Origin: Profundibacter amoris
Lineage (GTDB): Bacteria; Pseudomonadota; Alphaproteobacteria; Rhodobacterales; Rhodobacteraceae
Direction of reading: 5' to 3'
Assembly: GCF_003544895.1 (NCBI RefSeq)
Contig: NZ_CP032125.1
Coordinates: 2,680,001 to 2,744,000 of the forward strand
Length of the DNA stretch: 64,000 nucleotides
This document shows positions 34,468 through 44,567 of the stretch, piece by piece; positions within the stretch are counted from its first letter, which is position 1, and each line of letters begins with the position of its first letter. Below the pieces are notes generated by a model that was not told the origin of the DNA, did not search any database, and saw only the letters and a program-made list of their open reading frames with translations. Both the position numbers and the translations under genes were made by a program.

Positions 34468-34726
34468 TTTTCGTTCCTTTCAAGGGTTTGCATCTATCAA
34501 TGCGTTGCACCCCCGATCTGGACGATCAGCCGACGGGAAACCCCCGAATAGTGAACAGCGTGACCGCAATCCAGTATCAAGAGCTTTGTGACACTGAAAT
34601 AGGTCGCGGCCTGCATGGTTCAAGTGTGCTGAACATTAAAAATATTTAACCATAGCCCCCCGATTGGCAAACCGCGCAAACCCGTGTAAAAGGCCCTGAA
34701 TTCCCCTGATTTATGGCACCCATACG

Positions 34727-36382
34727 ATGACGCAACCGCACCGTTCCGAACTTCTTATGCCCGCAGGCAATCTGCGTAAACTGAAGATGGCAATCCTTTA
34801 CGGGGCCGATGCCGTTTATCTGGGCACACCGGATATGTCCCTGCGAACCAAGTCGCAGTTTTCGCTGGAAGACGTGATCGAAGGGGTGGAATTCTGCCAT
34901 GCCCACGGCAAACGCGCCTATCTGACGCTGAATCTGTTTTCCCATAACAAGGACATCCCCAAACTGCGCGAATATGTGGAAACTGTTCGAAAAGTGAAAC
35001 CCGACGGCTTGATCATCGCCGACCCCGGCGTGTTCCAGTTCGTCAAAACCCACGCACCGGAACTGCCGTTGCACATCTCGACCCAAAGCAATGTGTCGTC
35101 ATGGCTGTCAGTGAAATTCTGGCAGGATCTGGGGGCCGAACTGGTGGTTCTGGCCCGCGAAGTTTCATTCAGCGAACTGTGCGAAATCCGCAAAGAATGC
35201 CCTGATATCAAGCTGGAAGCCTTTGTTCACGGCGCCATGTGCATGACCTATTCGGGCCGCTGCCTGCTGTCCAATTTCATGTCCGAACGCGGTGCCAATC
35301 AGGGCAATTGCGCCAACTCGTGTCGCTGGAACTACAAATTCCACCTGCGCCTGAAAGACGGCACCGTGCAGGAATTGAACGTCACCGACGAAAACGCCGA
35401 TATGTTCGAATTCCTGTTGGAAGAAGGCTGTCGCCCCGGCGATCTGCTGCCGATCGAGGAGGACTCGCGCGGTTCCTACATCCTGAATTCCAAAGACCTG
35501 TGTATCATGCCCAAACTGGACGAATATCTGCGCATCGGCGTGGACAGCCTGAAGGTCGAGGGGCGCGGCAAGTCGGAATATTACGCCGCCATCGTCGCGC
35601 GGGCCTACCGCATGGCGATTGACGATTATTACGCAGACCCCGAAAACTGGAACCCCCTGCCCTACATGCGTGAACTGGAATCGGTCGGCAACCGCGGCTA
35701 CACGCTGGCCTTCCACGATGGCCGCCTGACCAATTACGCCCACGACTATGAACACACCGCCGCCATGGCCCAGTGGGAATACGCCGGCGTGGTGTCGGAG
35801 GTGACCGAAGACGCCTTTCTGGTCGAGGTAAAAAACAAGCTGGAAGCTGGCGAAGTGCTGGAATTCGTATCCCCCATTGCACGCGAAACCGTGCTGCTGC
35901 GGATGTATGATTTCGAGGACGCGGCGACTGGCGAGAAGAAAGACGTGATCCACGGCGGTACCCGCACCACCGTCCGCATCCCGTTTTCCCTGTTTGACCA
36001 CGAAGACCCCGAGGTGCTGCGCGCCCGTTTCCCGCAGTATAGCGTGATGCGCAAGGAACGCGCCCTGACCGAGGAACAATGGGCCCGCATCCGGCTGGAC
36101 AAGCTGACCCAGGGGCTGGAAATCAACGGCAAGGAAAACGAAAAGGCCTATTCCAAACGCCGCGATGAACTGGTCGAGAAGATTGGCGAAAACACCAATG
36201 ACCGCCGTTTCAAAACCAACCGCGTCGGGGTCGAGGGGTGCTGTGGCAAGGGCTGTAATGGTTGCATGATGTTCTGGCAGGACGACCAGTATGCCCGTGC
36301 CCGCGAAGTGCTGATGAAACGCAAACAGGGCGAACAACTGACCCGCGCCGAAGCGGCCGAGTTTGTGTTGCCGGTGGAATAG
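34727..36382 (+). CDS. Peptidase U32 family protein
   Basis: A 551-residue member of the U32 (collagenase-like) family, with the opening RSELLMPAGNLRKLKMAILYGADAVYLG, AFVHGAMCMTYSGRCLLSNFMS (the conserved U32 signature with cysteines) and NQGNCANSCRWNY. A C-terminal cysteine cluster (CCGKGCNGC) is unlike the E. coli TrhP/YegQ tail and may bind a metal or cluster. Related proteins act in tRNA wobble-uridine hydroxylation, so a tRNA-modifying role is plausible; it also precedes glyQS here. Confidence 0.82.
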   Translation: MTQPHRSELLMPAGNLRKLKMAILYGADAVYLGTPDMSLRTKSQFSLEDVIEGVEFCHAHGKRAYLTLNLFSHNKDIPKLREYVETVRKVKPDGLIIADPGVFQFVKTHAPELPLHISTQSNVSSWLSVKFWQDLGAELVVLAREVSFSELCEIRKECPDIKLEAFVHGAMCMTYSGRCLLSNFMSERGANQGNCANSCRWNYKFHLRLKDGTVQELNVTDENADMFEFLLEEGCRPGDLLPIEEDSRGSYILNSKDLCIMPKLDEYLRIGVDSLKVEGRGKSEYYAAIVARAYRMAIDDYYADPENWNPLPYMRELESVGNRGYTLAFHDGRLTNYAHDYEHTAAMAQWEYAGVVSEVTEDAFLVEVKNKLEAGEVLEFVSPIARETVLLRMYDFEDAATGEKKDVIHGGTRTTVRIPFSLFDHEDPEVLRARFPQYSVMRKERALTEEQWARIRLDKLTQGLEINGKENEKAYSKRRDELVEKIGENTNDRRFKTNRVGVEGCCGKGCNGCMMFWQDDQYARAREVLMKRKQGEQLTRAEAAEFVLPVE

Positions 36383-36458
36383 GGCCAAACTCCCCAATTG
36401 ACCCCCCCCGTCACATTGCCTATTTGGTACCAACCCAAGCGAAACCCGATCCGAGGCC

Positions 36459-37391
36459 ATGATGACCGATAAACCCGCCAAACCACGCAGCTTTCAGGAA
36501 ATCATCCTGCGCTTGCAGTCCTATTGGGCCTCCAAGGGCTGTGCCATGTTGCAGCCCTATGACATGGAAGTGGGCGCGGGCACCTTCCACCCCGCCACCA
36601 CCCTGCGCAGTCTGGGAACCAAGCCTTGGGCCGCTGCCTATGTGCAGCCCTCGCGCCGCCCCACCGACGGGCGTTACGGCGAAAACCCCAACCGTTTGCA
36701 GCATTACTACCAGTATCAGGTGCTGATCAAACCCTCGCCGCCCGACCTTCAGGCGCTGTATCTGGGCAGCCTTCAGGCCATCGGCATCGACATGGAGCTG
36801 CACGACATCCGCTTTGTCGAGGACGACTGGGAATCCCCCACGCTGGGCGCATGGGGTCTGGGCTGGGAGGTCTGGTGCGACGGCATGGAAGTATCGCAAT
36901 TCACCTATTTCCAGCAGGTCGGCGGGCATGATTGCCATCCGGTTTCCGGCGAGCTGACCTACGGGCTGGAACGTCTGGCGATGTATGTTCTGGGCGTCGA
37001 TCATGTGATGGACATGCCCTATAACGACCCAAACGCGCCAATCCCGCTGACCTATGGCGATGTGTTCAAACAGACCGAACAGGAATATTCCCGCTGGAAT
37101 TTCGATGTGGCCAATACCGATGTGTTGCTGAAACAGTTTGAAGAGGCGGAAAGCGCCTGTGCCGACATCCTCGACCGCCCCTATGACGATCCCAAGACCG
37201 GCAAGCGCATCGTGATGGTGCATCCGGCCTATGATCAGGCGATCAAGGCCAGCCACCTGTTCAACCTGCTGGACGCCCGCGGGGTAATTTCGGTGACGGA
37301 ACGTCAGGCCTATATCGGCCGTGTGCGGGCGCTGACCAAAAAATGCGCCGATGCTTTTGTTGAAACCGAAGCAGGCGGGTGGGCGCAATGA
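36459..37391 (+). CDS. glyQ: Glycyl-tRNA synthetase alpha subunit
   Basis: A 310-residue class II catalytic subunit of the alpha2beta2 enzyme, charging tRNA-Gly. Motifs: [51 protein letters not shown] and [10 protein letters not shown]. Length normal. Two adjacent in-frame ATGs (36459, 36462) make the start uncertain by one residue. Its TGA overlaps the ATG of the next gene (ATGA at 37388). Confidence 0.97.
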   Translation: MMTDKPAKPRSFQEIILRLQSYWASKGCAMLQPYDMEVGAGTFHPATTLRSLGTKPWAAAYVQPSRRPTDGRYGENPNRLQHYYQYQVLIKPSPPDLQALYLGSLQAIGIDMELHDIRFVEDDWESPTLGAWGLGWEVWCDGMEVSQFTYFQQVGGHDCHPVSGELTYGLERLAMYVLGVDHVMDMPYNDPNAPIPLTYGDVFKQTEQEYSRWNFDVANTDVLLKQFEEAESACADILDRPYDDPKTGKRIVMVHPAYDQAIKASHLFNLLDARGVISVTERQAYIGRVRALTKKCADAFVETEAGGWAQ

Positions 37392-37858
37392 CCGGACGTA
37401 TCGTAGGGCTTGGGATCATGTTCATCGCTTTGACCGCCGGTGCGGTGCTTTATTACCTTCAGGTCTACGCCTTTTATGACGAGGTCGCGGCCAAGGATGT
37501 GACGGTCGAACTGACCTCGGTGGTAACAAACGAACCGGAAGAAATCATCGCCGACGATTTTGAAGGCATCGACAGTGGCTCCTCGCCGATCCGGTTTCGC
37601 GGCTGTTTCACCACGCCGATGTCGCAATCCATGCTGACCGAAACCTATGTCGCCTATGAACACGCCGAGCCGCTGATCGGTCCGGGCTGGTTCAGCTGCT
37701 ATAACGCCAAAACCATCGGTGCCGATCTGGAAGCCGGCATCGCCCTGCCGTTTCTGGGGCAGAAAAACATCTCGGACGGGGTTGACCGTGTGGTCGCCAT
37801 CTATCCCGACGGGCGCGCCTATATCTGGCACCAACTTAACGAAAAATTTGCGGAATAA
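37388..37858 (+). CDS. Single-helix membrane protein, DUF6446-like
   Basis: A 156-residue protein with one N-terminal transmembrane helix (about 4-24) and a soluble, probably periplasmic domain with two cysteines ([10 protein letters not shown] and FSCYNAKT). This type is found between glyQ and glyS in Rhodobacteraceae and is listed as DUF6446 as far as I recall. The start is set by ATGA overlap with glyQ, and glyS begins 3 bases after its stop, so its expression is tied to both synthetase subunits. Function unknown. Confidence 0.75.
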   Translation: MTGRIVGLGIMFIALTAGAVLYYLQVYAFYDEVAAKDVTVELTSVVTNEPEEIIADDFEGIDSGSSPIRFRGCFTTPMSQSMLTETYVAYEHAEPLIGPGWFSCYNAKTIGADLEAGIALPFLGQKNISDGVDRVVAIYPDGRAYIWHQLNEKFAE

Positions 37859-37861
37859 CCC

Positions 37862-40075
37862 ATGCCTGATCTGTTGATCGAACTGTTTAGCGAAGAAATC
37901 CCCGCCCGTATGCAAGCGCGCGCGGCGGCGGATCTGAAACGTCTGGTCACCGACGGGCTGGTCGATGCGGGGCTGACCTATGCCTCTGCCGGTGCCTTTT
38001 CCACCCCCCGCCGTCTGGCGCTGTCGGTCGAGGGTGTGCTGACCGAAAGCCCCACCATCCGCGAGGAACGCAAAGGCCCGCGCGTGGATGCGCCGGACAA
38101 GGCGATCGAAGGGTTCCTGCGCGGCGCCGGTGTGTCGCGCGATGATCTGGAAGTGCGCGATGACAAAAAGGGGCAGGTTTACTTTGCCATCATCGAAAAA
38201 CCGGGCCGCCCTGCCGCCGAGATCATCGCGCATGTGCTGGAAACAACCATCCGCAATTTCCCTTGGCCAAAATCCATGCGCTGGGGTGCTGGCAGCTTAC
38301 GTTGGGTGCGCCCGCTGCATTCGATCCTTTGTATTTTAAGCGACGAGGCCGGCGCAACCGTGGTGCCGCTGGACATCGACGGCATCACCGCAGGCGACAG
38401 CACCAAAGGCCACCGTTTCATGGCCCCTGCCCGTTTTAGCGTGGCGTCCTTTGACGACTATTCCACCAAACTGGCCAAGGCGCATGTTGTCCTTAACCCG
38501 CAGGAACGCGCCGACCACATCTGGAACGATGCCACCAATCAGGCCTTTGCCCAAGGGCTGGAAGTGGTCGAGGACAAGGGCCTGCTGAATGAAGTCGCGG
38601 GACTGGTCGAATGGCCCGTGGTGCTGACGGGCGACATTGCCGAGGATTTCATGGGCCTGCCGCCTGAAGTGCTGCAAACCTCGATGCGCGAACACCAGAA
38701 ATTCTTCAGCGTGCGCAACCCGAAAACCGACCGGATCGAGAAATTCGTCACCGTGGCCAACCGCGAAACCACCGATCACGGCAAAACCATCCTAGCGGGC
38801 AACCAGAAGGTGCTGTTTGCGCGCCTGTCCGACGCGAAGTTCTTTTGGGAAAACGACCTGCGCACGCCGCTTTCCGACATGACCGCAAAACTGGCCAATG
38901 TCACCTTCCACAACAAGCTGGGCACACAGGCCGAACGGGTGAAACGCATCGCCGCGCTGGCCGAGGAAATCGCGCCGATGGTCGGGGCCGACCCTGCATT
39001 GGCCAAACAGGCCGCCGAGGTTTGCAAAGCCGATCTGTCCAGCGAAATGGTCTATGAATTCCCCGAATTGCAGGGGCTGATGGGGCGCTATTACGCGCAG
39101 GCAGCAAACCTGCCGCAAGAGGTGGCCAACGCCTGTGAGGCACATTACTCGCCGCTTGGCCCCTCGGACGATGTGCCGGGTGAACCCGTTTCCGTCGCCG
39201 TGGCGCTGGCCGACAAGATCGACACATTGACGGGGTTCTGGGCTATTGATGAAAAACCGACGGGGAGCAAAGACCCCTTCGCCCTGCGCCGCGCCGCGCT
39301 GGGGGTTATTCGGTTGGTGTTGGAGAACAACGTTCGCATAAGCATTGACCGTTTCGTCGACACCCAGCTTCTACGCCACGAAATCGCAGCAAGCAACAAT
39401 GACATATCCATGACCCTGTTGCAGGAAATGTTGCATGAAATTGCCGAGCATGGCGTCTTCGGCGCCGCCGCCCATGCCGTTCTGGATCGGTTTGACGGTG
39501 ACGCCCCCGAGGATGTGACAAAAGTAAAGGACCAGGTGCCCGATGTATCGGCTGACCTGTTGTCCTTCTTCCACGACCGCCTCAAGGTCTATCTAAAGGA
39601 CAAAGGCATCACCCACGACGTGATCGACGCCTGTCTTGCCATGCCGAACAACGACGACCTGACCCTGCTGGTCAAACGGGCCGAGGCGCTGCAAGCCTTC
39701 CTGAATACCGACGACGGCGAAAACCTGTTACAAGGCTATAAACGCGCCTCCAACATCCTGTCGGCCGAGGAAAAGAAAGACGGCGTGGAATATTCATACG
39801 GCGCCGACATCAAATTCGCCGAAACCAATGAGGAACGCGCGCTGTTCAAGGCACTGGACGCCGCTGAAACCGCCATCACGCCCGCCCTGGAGCAAGAGGA
39901 TTTCGCCACCGCCATGTCCGAAATGGCCAAACTGCGCAGCCCCATTGACGCGTTTTTCGAGGCCGTTCAGGTCAACACCGACAACGCCACCATCCGCCGC
40001 AACCGCCTGAATCTGCTGTCGCAAATCCGCAAGATCTGCACCTCGGTCGCCGACCTGTCCAAAATCGAAGGGTAA
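37862..40075 (+). CDS. glyS: Glycyl-tRNA synthetase beta subunit
   Basis: A 737-residue tRNA-binding subunit, within the usual range. It begins MPDLLIELFSEEIPARMQ, a strict family start, and contains VNREATTDH-like and KGMRW-like segments (PWPKSMRWGAGSLRWVRPLHS; MREHQKFFSVRNP). The C-terminal anticodon-binding DALR region closes with RRNRLNLLSQIRKICTSVADLS. Third gene of the glyQ-DUF6446-glyS operon. Confidence 0.97.
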   Translation: MPDLLIELFSEEIPARMQARAAADLKRLVTDGLVDAGLTYASAGAFSTPRRLALSVEGVLTESPTIREERKGPRVDAPDKAIEGFLRGAGVSRDDLEVRDDKKGQVYFAIIEKPGRPAAEIIAHVLETTIRNFPWPKSMRWGAGSLRWVRPLHSILCILSDEAGATVVPLDIDGITAGDSTKGHRFMAPARFSVASFDDYSTKLAKAHVVLNPQERADHIWNDATNQAFAQGLEVVEDKGLLNEVAGLVEWPVVLTGDIAEDFMGLPPEVLQTSMREHQKFFSVRNPKTDRIEKFVTVANRETTDHGKTILAGNQKVLFARLSDAKFFWENDLRTPLSDMTAKLANVTFHNKLGTQAERVKRIAALAEEIAPMVGADPALAKQAAEVCKADLSSEMVYEFPELQGLMGRYYAQAANLPQEVANACEAHYSPLGPSDDVPGEPVSVAVALADKIDTLTGFWAIDEKPTGSKDPFALRRAALGVIRLVLENNVRISIDRFVDTQLLRHEIAASNNDISMTLLQEMLHEIAEHGVFGAAAHAVLDRFDGDAPEDVTKVKDQVPDVSADLLSFFHDRLKVYLKDKGITHDVIDACLAMPNNDDLTLLVKRAEALQAFLNTDDGENLLQGYKRASNILSAEEKKDGVEYSYGADIKFAETNEERALFKALDAAETAITPALEQEDFATAMSEMAKLRSPIDAFFEAVQVNTDNATIRRNRLNLLSQIRKICTSVADLSKIEG

Positions 40076-40181
40076 TTGCCCCTTCCAAATGGCACAAATA
40101 TCCGCGCCGCAGGCATAGAATCTCTTTTGTCTCGACTTCCACAAACGCTATGCTACCCATAGCGCAAGGAAAGGCGACACC

Positions 40182-42725
40182 GTGCAACAGCAATCCAACA
40201 TCCCCGGGTTCACCGAAATCACCCAGACCGCCCCGATCGCCAACAACACCCACGGCGGACGGGCGAAATGCCTGCAACGGCTGATCCGGCTGGATATGCC
40301 GGTGCCCAAAACCCTTGCCCTGTCCTTTGATGCCGTACACGCCATCGCCGCCGGCGACCCCGCCAACACAGACGCGATGATCAACAGTTTCGGCGATGCG
40401 CTGGTCTCGGTGCGGCCCAGTTCGGAAGACCCGGATTGGGGTGGCCCCGGTGCAATCCTGAATATCGGCATGAACACTCAGCGTCATAAGGAACTAACAC
40501 AAGAGCTGGGTGATGCGGCCGCCAACGCGCTTTACCTGCGCTTCATTCAGGCCTTTGCCGTCCACGTCGCCCGACTGGACCCCGATATGTTCGAGTTGCC
40601 GGACAACCCGACCAGTGAGGCGCTGCAAGATATGCTGCACGCCTATCAGGACGAAACCGACGCCGAATTCCCGCAAGACCCTGCCAAACAGCTGTCCGAC
40701 GTGTTGCGTTCCATGGCCCGCGCTTGGGAAGGCACCACCGCCCGCCTGTTGCGCCAAGCCAAAGGCGCACCTGCAGACGCGGGGCTGGGACTGATCGTGC
40801 AGCAAATGGCATTAGGCGTGGGCAAGGGCGAATGTGGCTCGGGTGTGATCCAGTTTGCCGACGACATCACCGGATTGCCACGGATCAAGGGCCGCTACCT
40901 TAGCCAGAGTCAGGGGCGCGATGCCCTTACACAGGAAAAGGGCGCGCTCTATCTGACCCATGATGATCGCGGCCCATCGCTCGAGGATCTGTGCCCCGAC
41001 TGTTTTGCCAAACTGAAACAATACGGCGAGATTTCCCGCCAGCGTCTGCGCGAGGAAATGCAGATCGAATTCACCATCTCGAACAATTGCCTGCATATTC
41101 TGGACGCGGTGCGCATCCCCCGCCGTGCGCGTGCGGCGGTGCGGATTGCCGTAGCGCTCGCCAAGGACGGGATCATCAGCCGCGAAGAGGCATTGATGCG
41201 GATCGAACCGCGCGCCCTTAGCGAATTGCTGCACCACCAGATTGATCCCGAAGGCCCGCGCGATGTGTTCCAGCAGGGCATCGCCGCCAGCCCCGGTGCC
41301 GCCAGCGGGCGCATCGTGTTTTCCGCTAATGCCGCACAGGCCAGTCAGGCCCGGGGCGAAGATTGCATCCTTGTGCGCCGCGAAACCACCCCCGAAGACG
41401 TGCGCGGCATGAACGCCGCTGTCGGGGTGCTGACGGCCAAAGGCGGCATGACCAGCCACGCCGCCGTGATCGCCCGCGGTCTTGGCCTGCCCTGCGTGGT
41501 GGGTGCCATGGGGATGGAGGTTGACCGCCGCGACAAGATCATCACCGCCGAAGACGGGCGTGTGTTCAAGGAAGGCGATGTGATCACCATCGACGGCACC
41601 GCCGGTCAGGCGCTGGCAGGCACGGCCAGAATGCTGGAACCCGCGCTGGACGGCGCGTTTCGCCAGTTGATGGAATGGGCCGATCAGGCCTGCGACATGG
41701 GCATCCGCGCCAACGCCGACACCCCCGCCGACGCCCGCATCGCCCGCAAGTTCAATGCGCAGGGCATTGGCCTGTGCCGCACCGAACACATGTTCTTTGA
41801 ACAGGAACGCCTGACGGTGATGCGCGAGATGATCTTTGCCGATACCTCCGAAGACCGGGCCGAGGCCCTGGGCCAGTTGCTGCCCATGCAGCGCGAGGAT
41901 TTTGTCGAACTGTTCGGCATCATGCAGGGCAAACCCGTCTGCATCCGCCTGCTGGACCCGCCCCTGCACGAATTCCTGCCCGCCCACCGCGAAGGCCAGC
42001 GCGAACTGGCCGAGGCACTGGACCTGCCCGTGTCCGACGTGACCCGCCGCGTGGATGCGCTGCGCGAATACAACCCGATGCTGGGCATGCGCGGCGTGCG
42101 GCTGGGCATCACCGTGCCGGAAATCTACGACATGCAAGCCCGCGCGATTTTCGAGGCCACGGTGATTGCCAGCAAAAACGGCGCCCCCGTGGTGCCCGAA
42201 ATCATGATCCCGCTGGTCAGCGCCACCCACGAGGTCGATCTGGTCAAAACCCGCGTCGATGCAGTGGCGGCTGCCGTTCGGGTCGAACAGGGCCACGATT
42301 TCGACTATCGCCTTGGCGTGATGGTCGAAACCCCGCGGGCCGCTTTGCGGGCGGGGGATATTGCCCAGAATGCCGCTTTCCTCAGCTTTGGCACCAATGA
42401 TTTGACGCAAATGACCTATGGCATGTCACGCGACGATGCCGGCCGGTTCATGTCGAATTATGTGCAACAGGGTGTCTTTCCCGAAGACCCGTTCCATATG
42501 CTGGATACCGAAGGCGTTGGCGAATTGCTGACCATCGGCGCCGAACGGGGACGTGCCGCCCGCAAAGACGTGGTGCTGTCGATTTGCGGCGAACATGGCG
42601 GCAACCCCGAATCTATTGCATTTTGTCGCAGTGCCGGATTCGACTATGTTTCCTGCTCGCCATATCGGGTGCCTGTCGCCCGTCTGGCCGCGGCGCAACT
42701 GGCAGTTGAGATTCCGGATCGCTAG
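40182..42725 (+). CDS. PEP/pyruvate-binding, PPDK-like phosphotransferase with atypical N-terminus
   Basis: An 847-residue protein with GTG start (40182) after AAGGAAAGG. The central swivelling domain has the phospho-histidine H426 in GGMTSHAAVIARGLG; the C-terminal PEP/pyruvate domain has LCRTEHMFF and C802 in LSICGEHGG, as in pyruvate phosphate dikinase. In contrast the N-terminal nucleotide-binding half lacks the PPDK GARVSMPGMMDT pattern and shows SVRPSSEDPDWGGPGAILNI instead. It is therefore a putative PEP-utilising enzyme rather than a certain PpdK. Position just after glyS is, to my knowledge, recurrent in the family. Confidence 0.78.
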   Translation: MQQQSNIPGFTEITQTAPIANNTHGGRAKCLQRLIRLDMPVPKTLALSFDAVHAIAAGDPANTDAMINSFGDALVSVRPSSEDPDWGGPGAILNIGMNTQRHKELTQELGDAAANALYLRFIQAFAVHVARLDPDMFELPDNPTSEALQDMLHAYQDETDAEFPQDPAKQLSDVLRSMARAWEGTTARLLRQAKGAPADAGLGLIVQQMALGVGKGECGSGVIQFADDITGLPRIKGRYLSQSQGRDALTQEKGALYLTHDDRGPSLEDLCPDCFAKLKQYGEISRQRLREEMQIEFTISNNCLHILDAVRIPRRARAAVRIAVALAKDGIISREEALMRIEPRALSELLHHQIDPEGPRDVFQQGIAASPGAASGRIVFSANAAQASQARGEDCILVRRETTPEDVRGMNAAVGVLTAKGGMTSHAAVIARGLGLPCVVGAMGMEVDRRDKIITAEDGRVFKEGDVITIDGTAGQALAGTARMLEPALDGAFRQLMEWADQACDMGIRANADTPADARIARKFNAQGIGLCRTEHMFFEQERLTVMREMIFADTSEDRAEALGQLLPMQREDFVELFGIMQGKPVCIRLLDPPLHEFLPAHREGQRELAEALDLPVSDVTRRVDALREYNPMLGMRGVRLGITVPEIYDMQARAIFEATVIASKNGAPVVPEIMIPLVSATHEVDLVKTRVDAVAAAVRVEQGHDFDYRLGVMVETPRAALRAGDIAQNAAFLSFGTNDLTQMTYGMSRDDAGRFMSNYVQQGVFPEDPFHMLDTEGVGELLTIGAERGRAARKDVVLSICGEHGGNPESIAFCRSAGFDYVSCSPYRVPVARLAAAQLAVEIPDR

Positions 42726-42927
42726 CTATCACGCTGATAATAATACATATTTTAAATTCCCCTCGCAGAGTTTCGTGACAGACCTCAAAAAACAATCGCA
42801 ACCACAACCCAGCATTGTTGCCGAATTACCACAAGGTATGGACTCATGTGCCCCGTTGGAGTATGACCGCTGTCGATCGCGGCCTGGGGGCTGGATCCGA
42901 CACGAACAGTATTGATTTGGGAATGTT

Positions 42928-43638
42928 ATGCGGTCTTATAGTAAATTTTTCCGGACTGCGGTCTGGCTATTCGCCTTTGCTTTGGTAAATGCGGCAGGAT
43001 CGGCCTACGCCGACATGCGTCTAAGCACATCCACTGACCCGGGCACTGAACAAAAGCCGGATTTGAACAACCAGCTAACCAGCCTGCTGGGACAGGAACA
43101 TCAGGCCCTTCGCCAGATCAACATCGACCGCATGCGCGTCATCACAGCGGCGCCCAAAACCAGCCTGCGGCCGGTGAAACGCGGCGAAACCCCCGACATC
43201 CCGAAAATCAGCTATACCCGCGAATGGCTGAACAGCCAGCCGGTTGCCAGCGGTGGCGCCGAATGGGAATGCCTGACACAGGCGCTGTATTTCGAGGCCC
43301 GTGGCGAAAGCGTCTCTGGCCAGTTCGCCGTTGCCGAAGTCATCTTGAACCGCGTTGATTCCAGCCGCTTCCCGAACACCGTCTGTGCTGTGGTCAATCA
43401 GGGTACAGGCAAACGCAACCAGTGCCAGTTTTCCTATACCTGCGATGGCAAGGCCGAAGTGGTGAACGAACCCGCCGCCTATACCAATGTCGGCAAGATC
43501 GCCCGTGCCCTGCTGGATGGTGCCCCGCGCAACCTGACTGTGGGCGCAACATATTACCACAATCAGTCCGTCCGCCCACGCTGGGCGCGGGTATTTACCC
43601 GCACGGCCAGTATCGACGGACACTTCTTTTACCGCTAG
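42928..43638 (+). CDS. Cell wall hydrolase SleB family
   Basis: A 236-residue exported protein: signal peptide 1-29 (SAYADMR), a linker to about 110, then a SleB/CwlJ-type hydrolase_2 domain with ECLTQALYFEARGESVSGQF (catalytic glutamate) and AEVILNRVDSSRFPNTVCAVVNQG. Such proteins act as lytic transglycosylases on peptidoglycan. The C-terminus has WARVFTRTASIDGHFFYR, the family close. It is 39 bases before folB. Confidence 0.87.
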   Translation: MRSYSKFFRTAVWLFAFALVNAAGSAYADMRLSTSTDPGTEQKPDLNNQLTSLLGQEHQALRQINIDRMRVITAAPKTSLRPVKRGETPDIPKISYTREWLNSQPVASGGAEWECLTQALYFEARGESVSGQFAVAEVILNRVDSSRFPNTVCAVVNQGTGKRNQCQFSYTCDGKAEVVNEPAAYTNVGKIARALLDGAPRNLTVGATYYHNQSVRPRWARVFTRTASIDGHFFYR

Positions 43639-43676
43639 ACAGGCAACGAAAACCGTTACTGTTCTAGGATTTGCAG

Positions 43677-44567
43677 ATGAGCAATGAAACAGGTCTTGCC
43701 TTTGGTGCGCTGGAAATGCGTGCCCACGCGATGGCCGACCCCGACATCCCCGACCGCATTTCCCTGCGCGATCACCTGACCGAAGTCGAAATCGGCGCCT
43801 TTCAGGTGGAACGCGGCACCACCCAGCGGCTGCGTTTCGACGTGGTGGTCGAGGTTTCCCCCGCGCCCGAGCCGCTGGACGACGATGTGGATCGCATCCT
43901 GTCCTATGACACCCTGACCGAAGCCATCGCCCATGAACTGGCCGCCGAGCGTCTGAACCTGCTGGAAACGCTGGCCGAACGGGTGGCCGAACGCATCCTG
44001 CACGAACCGCAAGCGATGCGGGTTTTTGTGCGGATCGAAAAGCTGGATCGCGGCCCCGGCGCCTTGGGCGTTGAAATCATGCGCAAGCGGGCCGGTGATA
44101 TTGACCTTGCCGATGATACCCCGCTGCACCCGCTAATTGCCTATCTGGACAACTCCGCCCTGCACAGCAACAAACTGTGCGACTGGATTGATACGTTCAC
44201 CGCACAGGACGCCCCCGCGATCATCTGCGTTGGCCTGCCCGATGATGCGCCTCTGCAAACCGGCCACGGCCCGACCCAGCGGCGGATTGATCTGCTGGAG
44301 ATCGAGCAAAATGCATGGCTGCTGGCCAGCAAGGATGATCGCTGCGTGGTGATCGACAGCCGCACCGAACTGGACTGGGCGATGAAACAGGGCAACCTTA
44401 GCGTCTGGGCGCCGTCAAAGATCGTGCTTGATGCGGTGGATGGTCCGCCTGCTGTTGCCGATGGTCTGGCGCTGGCGCATTGGCTGGCCGAACAGATGGA
44501 CGCGGCACGGCTGGTGGTGGTTGGCAAAGGCGGGTTTGATCCGGCAAAGCCCGAAGACTTCGCATGA
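43677..44567 (+). CDS. folB: Dihydroneopterin aldolase with a long C-terminal extension
   Basis: A 296-residue protein. The first 120 residues are a FolB domain (ISLRDHLTEVEIGAFQVERG, VVVEVSPAPEPL, YDTLTEAIAHEL, LNLLETLAERVAERIL), which makes 6-hydroxymethyl-dihydropterin for folate. The extra 170 residues (PLIAYLDNSALHSNKLCDWI to the end) are not part of FolB; WAPSKIVLDAVDGPPAVADGLALAHWLAEQMDAARLVVV (quoted in parts) recalls the C-terminal part of amino-acid-kinase-fold proteins. It overlaps folP by ATGA. Confidence 0.82.
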   Translation: MSNETGLAFGALEMRAHAMADPDIPDRISLRDHLTEVEIGAFQVERGTTQRLRFDVVVEVSPAPEPLDDDVDRILSYDTLTEAIAHELAAERLNLLETLAERVAERILHEPQAMRVFVRIEKLDRGPGALGVEIMRKRAGDIDLADDTPLHPLIAYLDNSALHSNKLCDWIDTFTAQDAPAIICVGLPDDAPLQTGHGPTQRRIDLLEIEQNAWLLASKDDRCVVIDSRTELDWAMKQGNLSVWAPSKIVLDAVDGPPAVADGLALAHWLAEQMDAARLVVVGKGGFDPAKPEDFA

